DNA of 64,000 bases, taken from Achromobacter agilis (lineage in GTDB: Bacteria > Pseudomonadota > Gammaproteobacteria > Burkholderiales > Burkholderiaceae_B). Positions 8,661-19,223 of this stretch are shown here, piece after piece. Position 1 is the first letter of the stretch. Every line of letters starts with the position of its first letter. The notes beneath the pieces were generated by a model. The model was given only the letters and a program-made list of their open reading frames with translations, was not told the DNA's origin and did not search any database. The translations under genes were made by a program, and so were the position numbers. Location of the stretch: assembly GCF_900496965.1 (NCBI RefSeq), contig NZ_UFQB01000019.1, forward strand, positions 62,001 to 126,000. Direction: 5' to 3'.

Positions 8661-9626
8661 ATGCTTCGAATCGGAATGAAAATCGCGGGAATGCTGGCCG
8701 CTGCCTGCCTTCCCCTGTTCGCCCAGGCGCAGACGTTTCCCGACAAGCCCGTGCGCCTGATCGTGGCCTACACGCCCGGCGGCGCGACCGACGTGATCGC
8801 CCGCGTCATGGCCGCGAAGCTGACGGCCAAGTGGGGGCAGCAGGTCATCGTCGAGAACCGCTCGGGCGCGAGCGGAATGATCGGCGCCGAGCAGGTCGTA
8901 GGCGCCAAGCCCGACGGTTACACCCTGCTGTTGGCCTATACGCCCGAAGTGTCCATCAACAAGCTCGTCTATAAACAGATGCGCTACGACCCCTTGAAGG
9001 ATTTGCAGCCCATCGCCCTCGTCGCCGATGCGCCGCTGATCCTGGTGAGCGGCCCCAAACTGCCGGTCGACAGCTATGCCGAGATGAAGACCAAGGCGGC
9101 GCAGGCCTCGCTCGTCTTCGGATCGCCCGGCACGGGCGGCCAGCAGCACCTGGCGGGCGAACTGCTGCGCGTGCGCTCGGGCATGAACCTGATGCACGTG
9201 CCGTACCGCGGCACGGCCTTGGCCGTCGCCGACCTGGTAGGAGGCCAGATCGACATCTTCTTCGCCACCGCGCCCGCCATCATCAGCCACATCAACGCCG
9301 GCAAGCTGCATCCGCTGTTCGTCGCCGGCCCCCGGCGCCAGGACATCCTGCCCGGCACGCCCACGGCCAAGGAAGTCGGTCTGGACAATTTCGACATTTC
9401 CAACTGGTTCGGCCTGTTCGGCCCCGCCGGCATGCCGCCCGCCCTGGTGGAGCGCATCTCGGCGGACGTCGCCCAGGCGCTGCAGGCCGCCGACGTCCGG
9501 GAGAAGCTGGAGGGCCAGGGGCTGGCCATCTCGTACAAGTCGCCCCAGGACTTCAAGGCCTTCATCGGCACGGAGATGACGAAGTACGCCGGCATCATCA
9601 AGGCGGCGGGGCTGGAGCCGCAATAG
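8661..9626 (+). CDS. Bug-family periplasmic substrate-binding protein (TTT receptor)
   Basis: The product has 321 residues with a Sec signal peptide (about 1-25, cleavage near AQAQTF). The Bug signatures are FPDKPVRLIVAYTPGGATDVIAR at the mature N-terminus, IVENRSGASGMIGAEQV, MHVPYRGTALAVADLVGGQID in the middle, and AGPRRQDILPGTPTAKEVG late. Members bind carboxylated ligands for tripartite tricarboxylate transport, but no TctA/TctB membrane genes are nearby, so this is an orphan receptor. CAGGAG lies eight bases before the ATG. A longer in-frame frame upstream overlaps the metallophosphoesterase and is rejected. Operon position ties its ligand to the upstream enzyme. Confidence 0.92.
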   Translation: MLRIGMKIAGMLAAACLPLFAQAQTFPDKPVRLIVAYTPGGATDVIARVMAAKLTAKWGQQVIVENRSGASGMIGAEQVVGAKPDGYTLLLAYTPEVSINKLVYKQMRYDPLKDLQPIALVADAPLILVSGPKLPVDSYAEMKTKAAQASLVFGSPGTGGQQHLAGELLRVRSGMNLMHVPYRGTALAVADLVGGQIDIFFATAPAIISHINAGKLHPLFVAGPRRQDILPGTPTAKEVGLDNFDISNWFGLFGPAGMPPALVERISADVAQALQAADVREKLEGQGLAISYKSPQDFKAFIGTEMTKYAGIIKAAGLEPQ

Positions 9627-9634
9627 CGCGCGCC

Positions 9635-9661
9635 GCGCCGGCGGTTCGACACTGCCGGCGC
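9635..9661. terminator. GC-rich hairpin after Bug gene
   Basis: GCGCCGGC (9635-9642) and GCCGGCGC (9654-9661) form an 8-bp stem with an 11-base loop directly after the stop at 9626. No T-run follows, so termination strength is uncertain. Confidence 0.35.
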
Positions 9662-9733
9662 CGCTATGGCATTATCGGTGGACCAACCGGCAGCCGGCCC
9701 TGCCCGCGGCCGCAGCAACCTCGGAGGTCCCCC

Positions 9734-11650
9734 TTGTTCTCATTCCTGAAGCGCACCGTCCTGGCCGCCAGCATCGTTGGCGCATCGCTGGGCGCCAGCG
9801 CCGCGCAGCCGCCCCGCGCCTATCCCCTGAAGGATTTTTTCCGCAACCCGGAACGCGGTTTCTTCCGGCTCGCCGATGACGGCAAGACGCTGGGCTTCAT
9901 GCAGCCCACCAGCGTGGACGGCAACCCGGCCCGAATGAACATCTACGTGCAGCCGCTGCAGGGCAGCACGCCGATAGGAGAACCGCGCCAGCTGACCAGC
10001 GAAACCGCGCGCGACATCAGCAACTTCTTCTGGAAAGGCGCCGACGTGGTGCTCTACCAGAAGGACTTCGGCGGCGACGAGAACTTCCACGTGCTGGCGG
10101 TCAACGCCAAGACCGGCAAGATCACCGACCTGACGCCCTACGAGGGCGTGCGCGCCGGCATCGAGGACGACCTCGAAGACGACCCCGACCACGTCCTCAT
10201 CAGCCACAACCAGCGCGACCCGGAGGTCTTCGACGTCTACCGCGTCAACGTGCATACCGGCGCCGGCGTGCTGGTGGCGCAGAATCCGGGCAACATCGTC
10301 GGCTGGCAGACGGATCACGCCGGCAAGGTGCGCGCGGCGGTCACCAGCGACGGCTTGAACACCACCCTGCTTTACCGCGACGACGAAGCGTCCGAATTCC
10401 GTCCGCTGATCACCACCGACTACCGGACCAGCGTCAGCCCGGCGTTCTTCACCTTCGACGACAAGAAACTCTACGCCCTCTCCAACCGCGGGCGCGACAA
10501 GCTGGCGCTGGTGGTCGTCGACCCGGCCAGCCCCGAGGCCGAAGAAGAGATCTTCACCCCCGACACCGTGGACCTGGACGCCGCGGCCTACTCCCGCAAG
10601 CGCCGCGTGCTGACCCTAGCCGCCTACCAGACCGACAAACCGCAGTACCGGTTCTTCGACGCGGAAACCGAGACGCTGTTCAAGAAGCTGTCGGCCAAAC
10701 TCGCGGGTTATGAATTCGCCATCCAGGGCGCCAACCGCGACGAGAACAAATTCATCGTCGCCGCCTACAACGACCGCACCCCTGGCTCGCGCTATATCTA
10801 CGACGCCGCCGCCGACACGCTGACCAAGCTGGCCGACATCAACCCGGCCATCCCGGAAGCGGACATGTCCCGCGTGCAGCCGATCAGCTACCAGACGCGC
10901 GACGGCCTGACGGTCCACGGCTACCTGACGCTGCCCGCCGGCCGCGCCGCCACGAACCTGCCTTGCATCGTGAACCCGCATGGCGGCCCGTGGGCGCGCG
11001 ACAGCTGGGGCTATAACCCCGAGATACAGTTCCTGGCCAACCGCGGTTTTTGCGTGCTGCAAATGAATTTCCGCGGCTCGACCGGCTATGGCCGCGCCTT
11101 CTGGGAAGCCAGCTTCGGGCAATGGGGCCTGAAGATGCAGGACGACATCACGGACGGCGTCCAGTGGCTGGTGCAGCAAGGCGTCGCCGATCCCAAGCGC
11201 ATCGGGATCTACGGCGCGAGCTACGGCGGCTACGCCACGCTGGCGGGCGTCGCGTTCACGCCCGACCTCTACGCGGCGGCGGTCGACTACGTGGGCGTCT
11301 CGAACCTGTTCACGTTCATGAAGTCCATCCCGCCGTACTGGAAGCCCATGCTGGACAAGATGTACGACATGGTGGGCGACCCCGAACGCGACCGCGACCG
11401 CCTGGCGGCGACCTCGCCCGCCCTGCACGCGGACAGGATCAAAACGCCGCTGTTCGTGGCGCAGGGCGCCAAAGACCCGCGCGTGAACAAGGACGAAAGC
11501 GACCAGATGGTCCAGGCGCTCAGGGCGCGCGGCGTCGAGGTCGAATACATGGTCAAGGACAACGAAGGCCACGGCTTCCACAACGACGAGAACAAGTTCG
11601 AGTTCTACGAAGCCATGGAAAAGTTCCTGACGGAACACCTCAAGCCGTAG
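9734..11650 (+). CDS. S9-family (prolyl oligopeptidase type) serine peptidase, exported
   Basis: The product has 638 residues. The start is TTG at 9734, with CGGAGG centred eight bases upstream and a signal peptide following (MFSFLKRTVLAASIVGASLGASAAQ). The first ~370 residues are beta-propeller-like repeats (KITDLTPYEG, DEIFTPDTVDLDA); the last ~260 are the alpha/beta-hydrolase domain. The catalytic triad is visible as Ser496 in GASYGGY, Asp581 in QGAKDPRV and His613 in EGHGFH. It would cleave peptides in the periplasm; the S9C acylaminoacyl-peptidase-like subgroup is likely. Its 3' end overlaps the convergent diguanylate cyclase gene by 11 bp. Confidence 0.92.
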   Translation: MFSFLKRTVLAASIVGASLGASAAQPPRAYPLKDFFRNPERGFFRLADDGKTLGFMQPTSVDGNPARMNIYVQPLQGSTPIGEPRQLTSETARDISNFFWKGADVVLYQKDFGGDENFHVLAVNAKTGKITDLTPYEGVRAGIEDDLEDDPDHVLISHNQRDPEVFDVYRVNVHTGAGVLVAQNPGNIVGWQTDHAGKVRAAVTSDGLNTTLLYRDDEASEFRPLITTDYRTSVSPAFFTFDDKKLYALSNRGRDKLALVVVDPASPEAEEEIFTPDTVDLDAAAYSRKRRVLTLAAYQTDKPQYRFFDAETETLFKKLSAKLAGYEFAIQGANRDENKFIVAAYNDRTPGSRYIYDAAADTLTKLADINPAIPEADMSRVQPISYQTRDGLTVHGYLTLPAGRAATNLPCIVNPHGGPWARDSWGYNPEIQFLANRGFCVLQMNFRGSTGYGRAFWEASFGQWGLKMQDDITDGVQWLVQQGVADPKRIGIYGASYGGYATLAGVAFTPDLYAAAVDYVGVSNLFTFMKSIPPYWKPMLDKMYDMVGDPERDRDRLAATSPALHADRIKTPLFVAQGAKDPRVNKDESDQMVQALRARGVEVEYMVKDNEGHGFHNDENKFEFYEAMEKFLTEHLKP

Positions 11651-12875
11651 ACTCCACGCCCTGCCCGGCAGCGGCGGCGCCTGCCGCCTCCGCTGGGCCG
11701 GCCGGCTGCGCGCGGCCCGGGGCGCGCCCGGCCCACGCCAGCTCCACGCGGTCACGGCCCTGCTGCTTGGCGCGGTACAGCGCCGCGTCGGCGCGGGCCA
11801 GGATGCCGTCGGCGGTATCGCCCGGCTGATACACCGCCAGACCGCCGCTGGTGGTCATCGGAACTTCGACGCCATGCAGGAACAGGGGCGCGTCGCGCAA
11901 GGCATCGCAGACGCGCTGCGCCTGCACCAGCGCGTGCGCGGGATCGCAGTCGTACATCAGCAGCGCGAACTCCTCGCCGCCCAGCCTGCCGAAGCGGTCG
12001 CTGGTCCGGACGGCCCGCTGCACGACCTGCGCGTAGTGGCGCAGCGCGGTGTCGCCCCCCGCATGGCCGTGGCGGTCGTTGATGGACTTGAAATGGTCGA
12101 TATCCAGCACCAGCACGGCCAGCTTGCCGCCGGCGCGCTTGCAGCGCCGCAGTTCACGATCGAGCTCGTCCAGGATGCTGCGCCGCGAATAGGCCCGCGT
12201 CAGGCTGTCGAAAGTCAGCGCGGCCTGCATCTGCTCGGACAGGCTCGTCTGCACCAGCAGCAGCAGCGCCAGGAATAGCGCCGGCACGGTGACCGTCCCG
12301 CAAACGATGAAGAACAGCCCCCACGGCGATGGTTCCAGCAGCGACGCGGGCGCCTCGCCGCCGACGGTATAGACCGCGATGCGCAACGCATGCAGCGCCG
12401 CCAGCCCGAAAATCGCCAGCATCAGATACAGCATCACGCCGCGGGTCTGCAGCCGCCGGCGCTGCCGGAAAATCACCCGTCCCGTGGCCAGAGCGGCCGC
12501 GCAGGTAAAACCCGAGAACAGCAGCATGCGCCCGCGCAGATCGTCCTGGCCGTACAGCATCAGCGCGAATGCCAGGACGAAGAGCGCCCCCAGGACGGCC
12601 GCGCGCCGGATATGCGGACGCATGCCGAAAAATTGCCGCACGCCGATGTAGGCCAGGCTGAGCGCGCTGACCCAGGCGGCGTTCGACACGATGACGTAGA
12701 CGCCCGGCGGCAGCATCTGGGACGTTGCATAAGCCAGCAGCGACACCACCGCCAGCGCATTGGCCGCCGTGAACGCCTTAATGCCTCCCAGACCGCGGGC
12801 GTGGAAAGGCACGAGCAATGGCAATGCCAGTGCCGTGGCCAGGCCCCACATCAGGAAGAATAAGGAAGTTGTCAT
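11640..12875 (-). CDS. membrane diguanylate cyclase (GGDEF) beside the PNAG operon
   Basis: The product has 411 residues from the ATG at 12875. An in-frame ATG at 12905 would add a charged decapeptide before the first membrane helix. Six or seven hydrophobic segments occupy residues about 1-215, then a GGDEF domain: DSLTRAYSRRSILDELD, VLDIDHFKSINDRHGH, and the active-site loop LGGEEFALL. The inhibitory I-site RxxD is present as RTSD exactly five residues before GGEEF, so product feedback is expected. It makes c-di-GMP from two GTP. It is divergent from pgaABCD; since PgaC/PgaD respond to c-di-GMP in E. coli, local control of polysaccharide synthesis is a reasonable inference. The C-terminus is a low-complexity Ala/Gly/Pro tail. 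Confidence 0.92.
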   Translation of the reverse strand: MTTSLFFLMWGLATALALPLLVPFHARGLGGIKAFTAANALAVVSLLAYATSQMLPPGVYVIVSNAAWVSALSLAYIGVRQFFGMRPHIRRAAVLGALFVLAFALMLYGQDDLRGRMLLFSGFTCAAALATGRVIFRQRRRLQTRGVMLYLMLAIFGLAALHALRIAVYTVGGEAPASLLEPSPWGLFFIVCGTVTVPALFLALLLLVQTSLSEQMQAALTFDSLTRAYSRRSILDELDRELRRCKRAGGKLAVLVLDIDHFKSINDRHGHAGGDTALRHYAQVVQRAVRTSDRFGRLGGEEFALLMYDCDPAHALVQAQRVCDALRDAPLFLHGVEVPMTTSGGLAVYQPGDTADGILARADAALYRAKQQGRDRVELAWAGRAPGRAQPAGPAEAAGAAAAGQGVESTA

Positions 12876-13331
12876 GGTTCTTATCGGCCAACGCCTTCTG
12901 GGCATTCGCCGTCGCTCGGAATTGCCGTTGTTCTCGGTCCGCGCAGCGGGGCAAGTTACATCTCAGCATTACTGATGCGTTTTGTTACTAGGCAATGAAG
13001 AATACGCCAAGGCTGGCCTCGCGCGCGCTTCCTTTGCACTAATTGACAGTTAATTTTCCTGAAAGCACCTAAAGTTCGGTCTATTGACGGCGCCGCAAGA
13101 GCGCCGCGATCACGCCCCACGGGCGTGGCGCGTACTAGCCATGCACTCCCATTGCGCGAGTGCGAAGGTCCCCGCAGCGGGCGCCGCGCAACCAAAACCC
13201 ATGTTTCCACCTCCGTCGCCGACGCCTCGCGCCCGCGCGGCGTCCGGCCGTCACGCCGGTCGCTCGCACTTGCCCGGGCATGTCCGATGGAGGTCGCGAA
13301 CGCCCTTAGTCGCACTGCGGAAGTACTACAG
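12876..13331. promoter_or_regulatory. divergent intergenic region between the GGDEF gene and pgaA
   Basis: This 456-bp gap has no supported gene. A TTGACA hexamer lies at 13043-13048, and 17 bp on is CACCTA, a poor -10, so a plus-strand promoter is only tentative. The section around 12960-13080 is more AT-rich than its flanks. In-frame upstream starts for pgaA at 13125 and 13287 fall here, but they would add an Arg-rich stretch before the signal peptide. Confidence 0.35.
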
Positions 13332-15842
13332 ATGCCATGCAAAGGAAGATCCGCGGGGATAGCCGCCAACCGGCCGCTATCGCCCTGCAATGCCACGGCC
13401 GGCTTGACAGGCTTGAGCCTGCTTGCCGCCTGCGCCGCCCTGGCGCCCGCCCTGGCCCTGGCCAGCCCCGGCAATGATTACGACAGCCTGATCGCCCGCG
13501 CGCGCGCCGGCGAATACGAACCCGCGCTGGTCATGCTGCGGCAACAAGGCCCGACCGCCAGCCAGCGGGCCATTCAAGACCGCATCCTCATCGCCGGCTG
13601 GGCCGGCCGGCCCGCCGAAGCGGCGGCCGCCTACGAAACGCTGCCGGCCGGCGCCACGCCGCCCGCCGACGTCCAATTGGCCGCGGCGCGCGCCTACCGC
13701 GACCTGCAACGCTGGCCCGAGGCCCTGGCCGCCTATCGCGCGGGCCTGCGCGGCCATCCAGGGCAGGCGGCTTTCCAGGCCGGCGAAATCATGACGCTGG
13801 CCGATGCGGGCCAGGCGCAAGCCGCGCTGACGGCTGGCGAGCGATGGGTCGCACGCCAGCCCCGCAACGCCGATGCCCGCCTGGCGCTCGGCTACGTCCA
13901 CGCCCGCCAGGGCCGCCCTTTCGACGCCCTGCACCAGACCGACCAGGCCCTGGACATCGCCCCCAGCGCGCCCTACGTCCAGCGCGAATACATCTACGCG
14001 CTGCAGCGCGCCCGCCTACCCGGCGAAGCGCTCTCACGAGCCGCCGAACATCCCGGCCTGTTCGATGCCGCCGACATGCGGCGCTTCGAAGCCGATGCCG
14101 TGGCCCAGCAAGTGCGCCTGGCCTCCATGCCCACCCGCAGCGAGGCCGAACGTTTCATCATCGCCGACCGCGCGCTGGCCCGCTATGACGAACTGATTCC
14201 CGCCTGGCGCGAATTGGGCGAGGCCGCCCGCGGCGACGTGCTGCGCGCGCGCATCGACCGCCTCCACGCCCTGCATGCCCGCGTGCGCATGGCGGATCTC
14301 GTGCGCGAATACGAGGCGCTGCGCGCGGAAGGCGTTGACGTGCCCCGCTACGCCCTGAACGACGTCGCATCGGCCTACCTGTATCTGCGCGAGCCCGAAA
14401 AGGCCCGCGACCTCTACCGGCAGGTCGCCGCGGATGGCGCCACGCGCGACGATGATCCCGTGGACCGCCTGAGCAACGAAACCGGCCTGTACTACTCCCT
14501 GGTCGAGGCCGAGGCGTTCGAGGATGCCTCCGACACGCTGACGGCCACGCGCGACGGCTATCCGGAGTGGGTCTACGTCAGGGGCCAGCCCAGCCGCATC
14601 CCGAACGACCTGAAGCTGGAACGCCTGCAGACCGACGCCTCCGCCAGCCTGCTGGCCGACGACACGGAGACCGCCCAGCGCAGCCTGGAAGACATGGTGC
14701 GCGAGGCGCCCAACAACTCCACCCTGCTCGCACAGCTCGCCGCAACGTACCGGGCGCGCTCGCTGCCCCGCGCGTCGGAACGCACGCTGAAAATGGCGGA
14801 AACGCTGACGCCTCGCAGCCTGGGCGTGGAAAACGGCCAGGGCTTCGGCGCGCTCGAATTGCAGGAATGGCGCCAGGCCGAAGCGCTGAGCCAGGACACG
14901 CTCGCGCGCGCGCCCGAAGACTTGGTGTCGCGCCGGCTGGCCCGGCAGTGGGAAGTTCACAACAAGGCCGAACTCCAGATCAACGGCTATCGCGGCCTGG
15001 CGTCCGACAGTCCGGTTTCCGGCAGCGGCGACTTCGGCATCGATGCCGTGCTGTACTCAAAGCCGCTGGACTACAACTGGCGTGTCTTCGGCGGCGGCGG
15101 CTATGCGGCCGGCGACTTCGAGGAAGGCCGCGGCACCTACCGCTGGGTGCGCACCGGCGCGCAGTGGCGCGACCGCGACCTCACCGTCGAAGGCGAGGTC
15201 TCCACGCACGACTACGGCCATGGCGTCAAGCCGGGGCTGCGCCTGAGCGCCGCCTACGACGTGGACGATCACTGGCAGGTGGGTGGCTCCGCCGAGCGGA
15301 TATCGCGTGAAACGCCGCTGCGCGCGCTGGCCAGCGGGATCTCGTCCAACAGCCTGTCCGGGTTCGTGCGCTGGCGCGCCAATGAACGCCGCGAGTGGAC
15401 GCTGGCGCTGTCGCCCTCGCATTTCAGCGACGGCAACAACCGCTGGTCGCTCGGCCTGAGCGGGCGCGAACGCGTCTACACCACGCCGCACCTGAAGGCC
15501 GACCTGGAGTTCGACATCTCCACGCAGCGCAATAGCGGCGGCAGCGACGTGCCCTACTTCAATCCGCGCGCCGACCTGATGCTGCTGCCCAGCCTGCGGC
15601 TGACGCACACGCTGTACCGCCGCTACGAGACCGCCTGGGAGCAGATCGGCACGGTCGGCGCGGGCGCGTATTCGCAGCGGGACTACGGCACCGGCGGCGT
15701 AATCGCCCTGGGTTACGGCCAGCGCTATCGCGCCAACGACGTCCTCGACATGGGCGCGATGATCACCGGCATCAGCCGCCCGTACGACGGCGACCGCGAG
15801 CGCGAACTGCGCATCGTGTTCGACCTCGCCTACCGCTTCTGA
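13332..15842 (+). CDS. pgaA: PgaA/BpsA outer-membrane PNAG export porin with TPR domain
   Basis: The product has 836 residues from the ATG at 13332 (GGAAG ten bases upstream), close to the ~800 of PgaA. A hydrophobic export signal at about residues 20-45 ends near ALALAS. Residues about 50-500 are tetratricopeptide-like helical repeats (AARAYRDLQRWPEALAAYRAG, ARLALGYVHARQGRPFDAL). The last ~300 residues are amphipathic beta-strands with a terminal aromatic (FDLAYRF), typical of an outer-membrane barrel. It exports partly deacetylated poly-beta-1,6-GlcNAc. It is first in a four-gene operon in which every junction except the first overlaps by ATGA. The same locus is called bpsABCD in Bordetella. 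Confidence 0.9.
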   Translation: MPCKGRSAGIAANRPLSPCNATAGLTGLSLLAACAALAPALALASPGNDYDSLIARARAGEYEPALVMLRQQGPTASQRAIQDRILIAGWAGRPAEAAAAYETLPAGATPPADVQLAAARAYRDLQRWPEALAAYRAGLRGHPGQAAFQAGEIMTLADAGQAQAALTAGERWVARQPRNADARLALGYVHARQGRPFDALHQTDQALDIAPSAPYVQREYIYALQRARLPGEALSRAAEHPGLFDAADMRRFEADAVAQQVRLASMPTRSEAERFIIADRALARYDELIPAWRELGEAARGDVLRARIDRLHALHARVRMADLVREYEALRAEGVDVPRYALNDVASAYLYLREPEKARDLYRQVAADGATRDDDPVDRLSNETGLYYSLVEAEAFEDASDTLTATRDGYPEWVYVRGQPSRIPNDLKLERLQTDASASLLADDTETAQRSLEDMVREAPNNSTLLAQLAATYRARSLPRASERTLKMAETLTPRSLGVENGQGFGALELQEWRQAEALSQDTLARAPEDLVSRRLARQWEVHNKAELQINGYRGLASDSPVSGSGDFGIDAVLYSKPLDYNWRVFGGGGYAAGDFEEGRGTYRWVRTGAQWRDRDLTVEGEVSTHDYGHGVKPGLRLSAAYDVDDHWQVGGSAERISRETPLRALASGISSNSLSGFVRWRANERREWTLALSPSHFSDGNNRWSLGLSGRERVYTTPHLKADLEFDISTQRNSGGSDVPYFNPRADLMLLPSLRLTHTLYRRYETAWEQIGTVGAGAYSQRDYGTGGVIALGYGQRYRANDVLDMGAMITGISRPYDGDRERELRIVFDLAYRF

Positions 15843-15852
15843 GACCGTTTCC

Positions 15853-17889
15853 ATGCTTAAAACCCATACCCGCATTCTTCTGGCAGGCTTGCTGTTGCTG
15901 CTGATCCTGTTCCTGACGGCCTGCGCGAAAGACATTCCCCGCTATACGCCGCCGGCCGAACGGGCCGCCGCGCCCGTCGACCAGCCCTGGGTATCCGGCC
16001 AGTTCCTGGCCCTGGCCTACCACGACGTCGAAGATGAAGATCCCGACCAGGGCTTTCTCAGCGTGCGCACCGACCGCCTCGTTGACCAGTTGGCCTGGCT
16101 GCGCGAGAACGGCTACCAGGCCGTGTCCGTGGACCAGATCCTGGAAGCGCGCAACGGCGGCAAGCCTTTGCCCGACCGCGCCGTGCTGCTGAGCTTCGAC
16201 GACGGCTACCGCAGCTTCCACACCCGCGTCCTGCCCATCCTGAAAGCCTACCGCTGGCCGGCCCTGCTAGCGCCGGTAGGCATGTGGATGGACACGCCCG
16301 CGAACAGGCAGGTGGACTTCGGCGGCAGCCCGCAACCGCGCGACCGCTTTCTCGACTGGAACGAGGTCCGTGAGATCTCGCGTTCGGGCCTGGTGGAGAT
16401 CGCCGCGCATACGGATGCCTCCCACTATGGCGCGCTGGCCAATCCGCAAGGCAACACCGAGCCGGCGGCCGCCATCCGCGTCTACGACGGCCGCAATCGC
16501 CAGTACGAATCGGAGGAGCAATTCCAGGCCCGCATGGGGCGCGACGTCGCCGCCATCACCGAAAAAATCCGCAGCGCCACCGGCCGTGCCCCGCGCGTCT
16601 GGGTGTGGCCCTACGGCGCGGAAGGCGGTTCTACGCTGAAGATCGCGGGCGAACACGGCTACCAGATGGCCCTCACGCTGGAAGATGGCCCGAGCCGGGT
16701 GTCCCGCCTGATGTCGACGCCGCGGCTGCTGCTGTCCAACGACCCGCAGCTGCGCGCCTTCGCCGATAGCGTCGCCGGCATGGAGGCCCTGCCCATGATG
16801 CGCGTCGCGCACGTGGACCTGGACTATGTCTACGATCCGGACCCGGCCCAGGCCGATCGCAACCTGGGCGAGCTGGTGCAGCGCATCGTGGACATGCAGA
16901 TCAACACGGTGTTCCTGCAGGCGTTCGCGGATCCCGAGGCCGACGGGCTGGTCCGGTCGGTCTATTTCCCCAACCGCTGGCTGCCGATGCGCGCCGACCT
17001 GTTCAACCGCGTCTCGTGGCAGTTGCAGAACCGCGCGCATGTAAGCGTCTATGCCTGGATGCCGGTGCTGGCGGTCGACCTCGACCCCGCCATCGCCCGC
17101 GTCACGCGCTGGGACCCCGCGCATCCCGACGCCGCGCCCGCGCCGGACCCCGACCAGTACCTGCGTCTTTCGCCTTTCGATCCGGTGGCGCGGCAGCGCA
17201 TCGGCGATCTGTACGAGGACCTTGCACGCTACACGCTTTTCGACGGCGTGCTGTTCCATGACGATGCCCTGCTGAGCGACTTCGAGGACGCCAGCCCCGG
17301 CGCCCTGGCGGCCTACCGCAAGGCCGGCCTGCCCGGCTCGATCGCCGAGTTGCGCGCGGACCCTGACACGCTGCAACGCTGGACTCGCCTGAAAAGCCGC
17401 GCCCTGGTCGATTTCACGGCCGAGCTGGCCGGACGCGTGCGCGCCGTGCGCGGCCCGCAGGTCAAGACGGCCCGCAACCTCTACGCGGAGGCCATCCTGA
17501 ATCCCGGCAGCGAGACCTGGTTCGCGCAGAACCTGGACGACTTCCTGGGCGCCTACGACTGGACCGCCCCCATGGCGATGCCGCGCATGGAAAACGTGCC
17601 CGAGGCGCAGGAACACGCCTGGCTGGACCGGCTGGTCGACGCGGTCGCGCGGCGTCCCGGCGCGCTAGACAGGACGGTGTTCGAACTGCAGGCGCGCGAC
17701 TGGCGCACCGGCCCCGGCCGGCCCGAATCCACGCCCATCGACACGGCCGTGCTTGCGGGCTGGATGGCGCGGCTCCAGTTGCGCGGCGCCCGCAGCTTCG
17801 GCTACTACCCCGACGATTTCTCGCAAGACCAGCCCCGGCTGCAAGGCATCCGGCCCGCCATCTCCGACGCCTGGTACCCCATCCGATGA
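15853..17889 (+). CDS. pgaB: PgaB/BpsB poly-GlcNAc N-deacetylase with glycoside hydrolase domain
   Basis: The product is a 678-residue lipoprotein (signal [10 protein letters not shown], lipobox LTAC). Residues about 50-300 are a carbohydrate esterase 4 domain: [12 protein letters not shown] carries the metal-binding Asp/His region, [10 protein letters not shown] is the NodB-type catalytic motif, and [10 protein letters not shown] supplies the His. Residues about 310-675 form a barrel ([37 protein letters not shown]) matching the GH153-type domain that hydrolyses partly deacetylated PNAG. It acts at the outer membrane before export through PgaA. It starts 10 bp after pgaA and overlaps pgaC by ATGA at 17886. 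Confidence 0.93.
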   Translation: MLKTHTRILLAGLLLLLILFLTACAKDIPRYTPPAERAAAPVDQPWVSGQFLALAYHDVEDEDPDQGFLSVRTDRLVDQLAWLRENGYQAVSVDQILEARNGGKPLPDRAVLLSFDDGYRSFHTRVLPILKAYRWPALLAPVGMWMDTPANRQVDFGGSPQPRDRFLDWNEVREISRSGLVEIAAHTDASHYGALANPQGNTEPAAAIRVYDGRNRQYESEEQFQARMGRDVAAITEKIRSATGRAPRVWVWPYGAEGGSTLKIAGEHGYQMALTLEDGPSRVSRLMSTPRLLLSNDPQLRAFADSVAGMEALPMMRVAHVDLDYVYDPDPAQADRNLGELVQRIVDMQINTVFLQAFADPEADGLVRSVYFPNRWLPMRADLFNRVSWQLQNRAHVSVYAWMPVLAVDLDPAIARVTRWDPAHPDAAPAPDPDQYLRLSPFDPVARQRIGDLYEDLARYTLFDGVLFHDDALLSDFEDASPGALAAYRKAGLPGSIAELRADPDTLQRWTRLKSRALVDFTAELAGRVRAVRGPQVKTARNLYAEAILNPGSETWFAQNLDDFLGAYDWTAPMAMPRMENVPEAQEHAWLDRLVDAVARRPGALDRTVFELQARDWRTGPGRPESTPIDTAVLAGWMARLQLRGARSFGYYPDDFSQDQPRLQGIRPAISDAWYPIR

Positions 17890-19223
17890 TAGACCGCCTG
17901 ATCGCCCTGATTATTCTTTGCGCGATGCTCGGCGCGCCTTTCGGCTTCACCCTGATGCTGACCGGCGAAGCGCTGCTGGGCTTCGTATTCTTCTACCCCC
18001 TGTTCATGTCCGGCATGTGGATGGCCGGCGGCCTCTACTTCTGGTGGCATTGGGAACGGCACTGGAAATGGGGCAAGGACCGCGAGCCGCCGGCGCTCGC
18101 GGGCAATCCGCTCGTGTCGATCCTGGTGCCCTGCTTCAACGAAGCCGACCATGGCGAAGATACGCTGCTGGCCGCGCTGGCCCAGAACTACCCGCACATC
18201 GAGGTCATCGCCATCAATGACGGCTCCACGGACGGCACGGCCGACATGCTGGACCGCATGGCGGCGCGGCACGGCCGGCTGCGCGTGGTGCACCTGGCGC
18301 AGAACCAGGGCAAGGCCATGGCGCTGCGCATGGGCGCGCTGGCGGCGCGCAGCGAATATCTGGTCTGCATCGACGGCGACGCGATGCTGGATCCGGACGC
18401 GGCCGCCTACCTCGTGGCGCCGCTGATCGACAATCCGCGCGTGGGCGCGGTCACCGGCAACCCGCGCATCCGCACCCGGTCGACGATGATCGGCCGGATC
18501 CAGGTGGGGGAATTCTCCTCGATCATCGGCTTGATCAAGCGCACGCAGCGCGTCTATGGCCAGGTGTTCACGGTGTCCGGCGTGGTCGCCGCGTTCCGGC
18601 GCGCGGCGCTGGACCGCGTGGGCTACTGGAGCCTGGACATGATCACCGAGGACATCGACATCAGCTGGAAGCTGCAGCGCGACCACTGGTCGATCTTCTA
18701 CGAGCCGCGCGGCCTGTGCTGGATCCTGATGCCCGAAACCCTGCGCGGACTGTGGAAGCAGCGGCTGCGTTGGGCGCAGGGCGGCGCCGAGGTTTTCCTG
18801 AAGAACCTGCGCTCCATCTGGAGCTGGCGCCATCGCCGCCTGTGGCCGCTGGTGGCGGAATTCTGCCTGTCCACCGCCTGGGCCTTCGCCTTCGGCATCT
18901 CGGTGCTGCTCTGGGCGGTCAGCCAAGTGGTCAGCCTGCCCAACAACATGCACATCGCCAGCCTGATGCCGCCCGCCTTCACCGGCATGATGCTGGCGGT
19001 GGTGTGCCTGCTGCAATTCGTCGTCAGCATCCTGATCGACCGCCGCTACGAGCCCGGCCTGCCGCGCGCCCTGTACTGGGTCATCTGGTATCCGCTGGCC
19101 TTCTGGATGGTGAGCCTGTTCACCACCCTGGTCAGTTTCCCCAAAGTCATGCTCCGCAAGCAGGCCCGGCGCGCGCGCTGGACCAGCCCGGACCGGGGCA
19201 TCAAATCACCGGACGCATCATGA
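17886..19223 (+). CDS. pgaC: PgaC/BpsC poly-beta-1,6-GlcNAc synthase (GT2)
   Basis: The product has 445 residues. Two N-terminal membrane segments are followed by a GT2 domain with [21 protein letters not shown] (first Asp), CIDGDAML (DxD), the catalytic [12 protein letters not shown] (TED) and QRLRWAQGG (QxxRW), then three C-terminal membrane helices. It polymerises UDP-GlcNAc at the inner membrane together with PgaD. c-di-GMP dependence is known for the E. coli pair. The start overlaps the pgaB stop and its stop overlaps the pgaD start. Confidence 0.95.
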   Translation: MIDRLIALIILCAMLGAPFGFTLMLTGEALLGFVFFYPLFMSGMWMAGGLYFWWHWERHWKWGKDREPPALAGNPLVSILVPCFNEADHGEDTLLAALAQNYPHIEVIAINDGSTDGTADMLDRMAARHGRLRVVHLAQNQGKAMALRMGALAARSEYLVCIDGDAMLDPDAAAYLVAPLIDNPRVGAVTGNPRIRTRSTMIGRIQVGEFSSIIGLIKRTQRVYGQVFTVSGVVAAFRRAALDRVGYWSLDMITEDIDISWKLQRDHWSIFYEPRGLCWILMPETLRGLWKQRLRWAQGGAEVFLKNLRSIWSWRHRRLWPLVAEFCLSTAWAFAFGISVLLWAVSQVVSLPNNMHIASLMPPAFTGMMLAVVCLLQFVVSILIDRRYEPGLPRALYWVIWYPLAFWMVSLFTTLVSFPKVMLRKQARRARWTSPDRGIKSPDAS

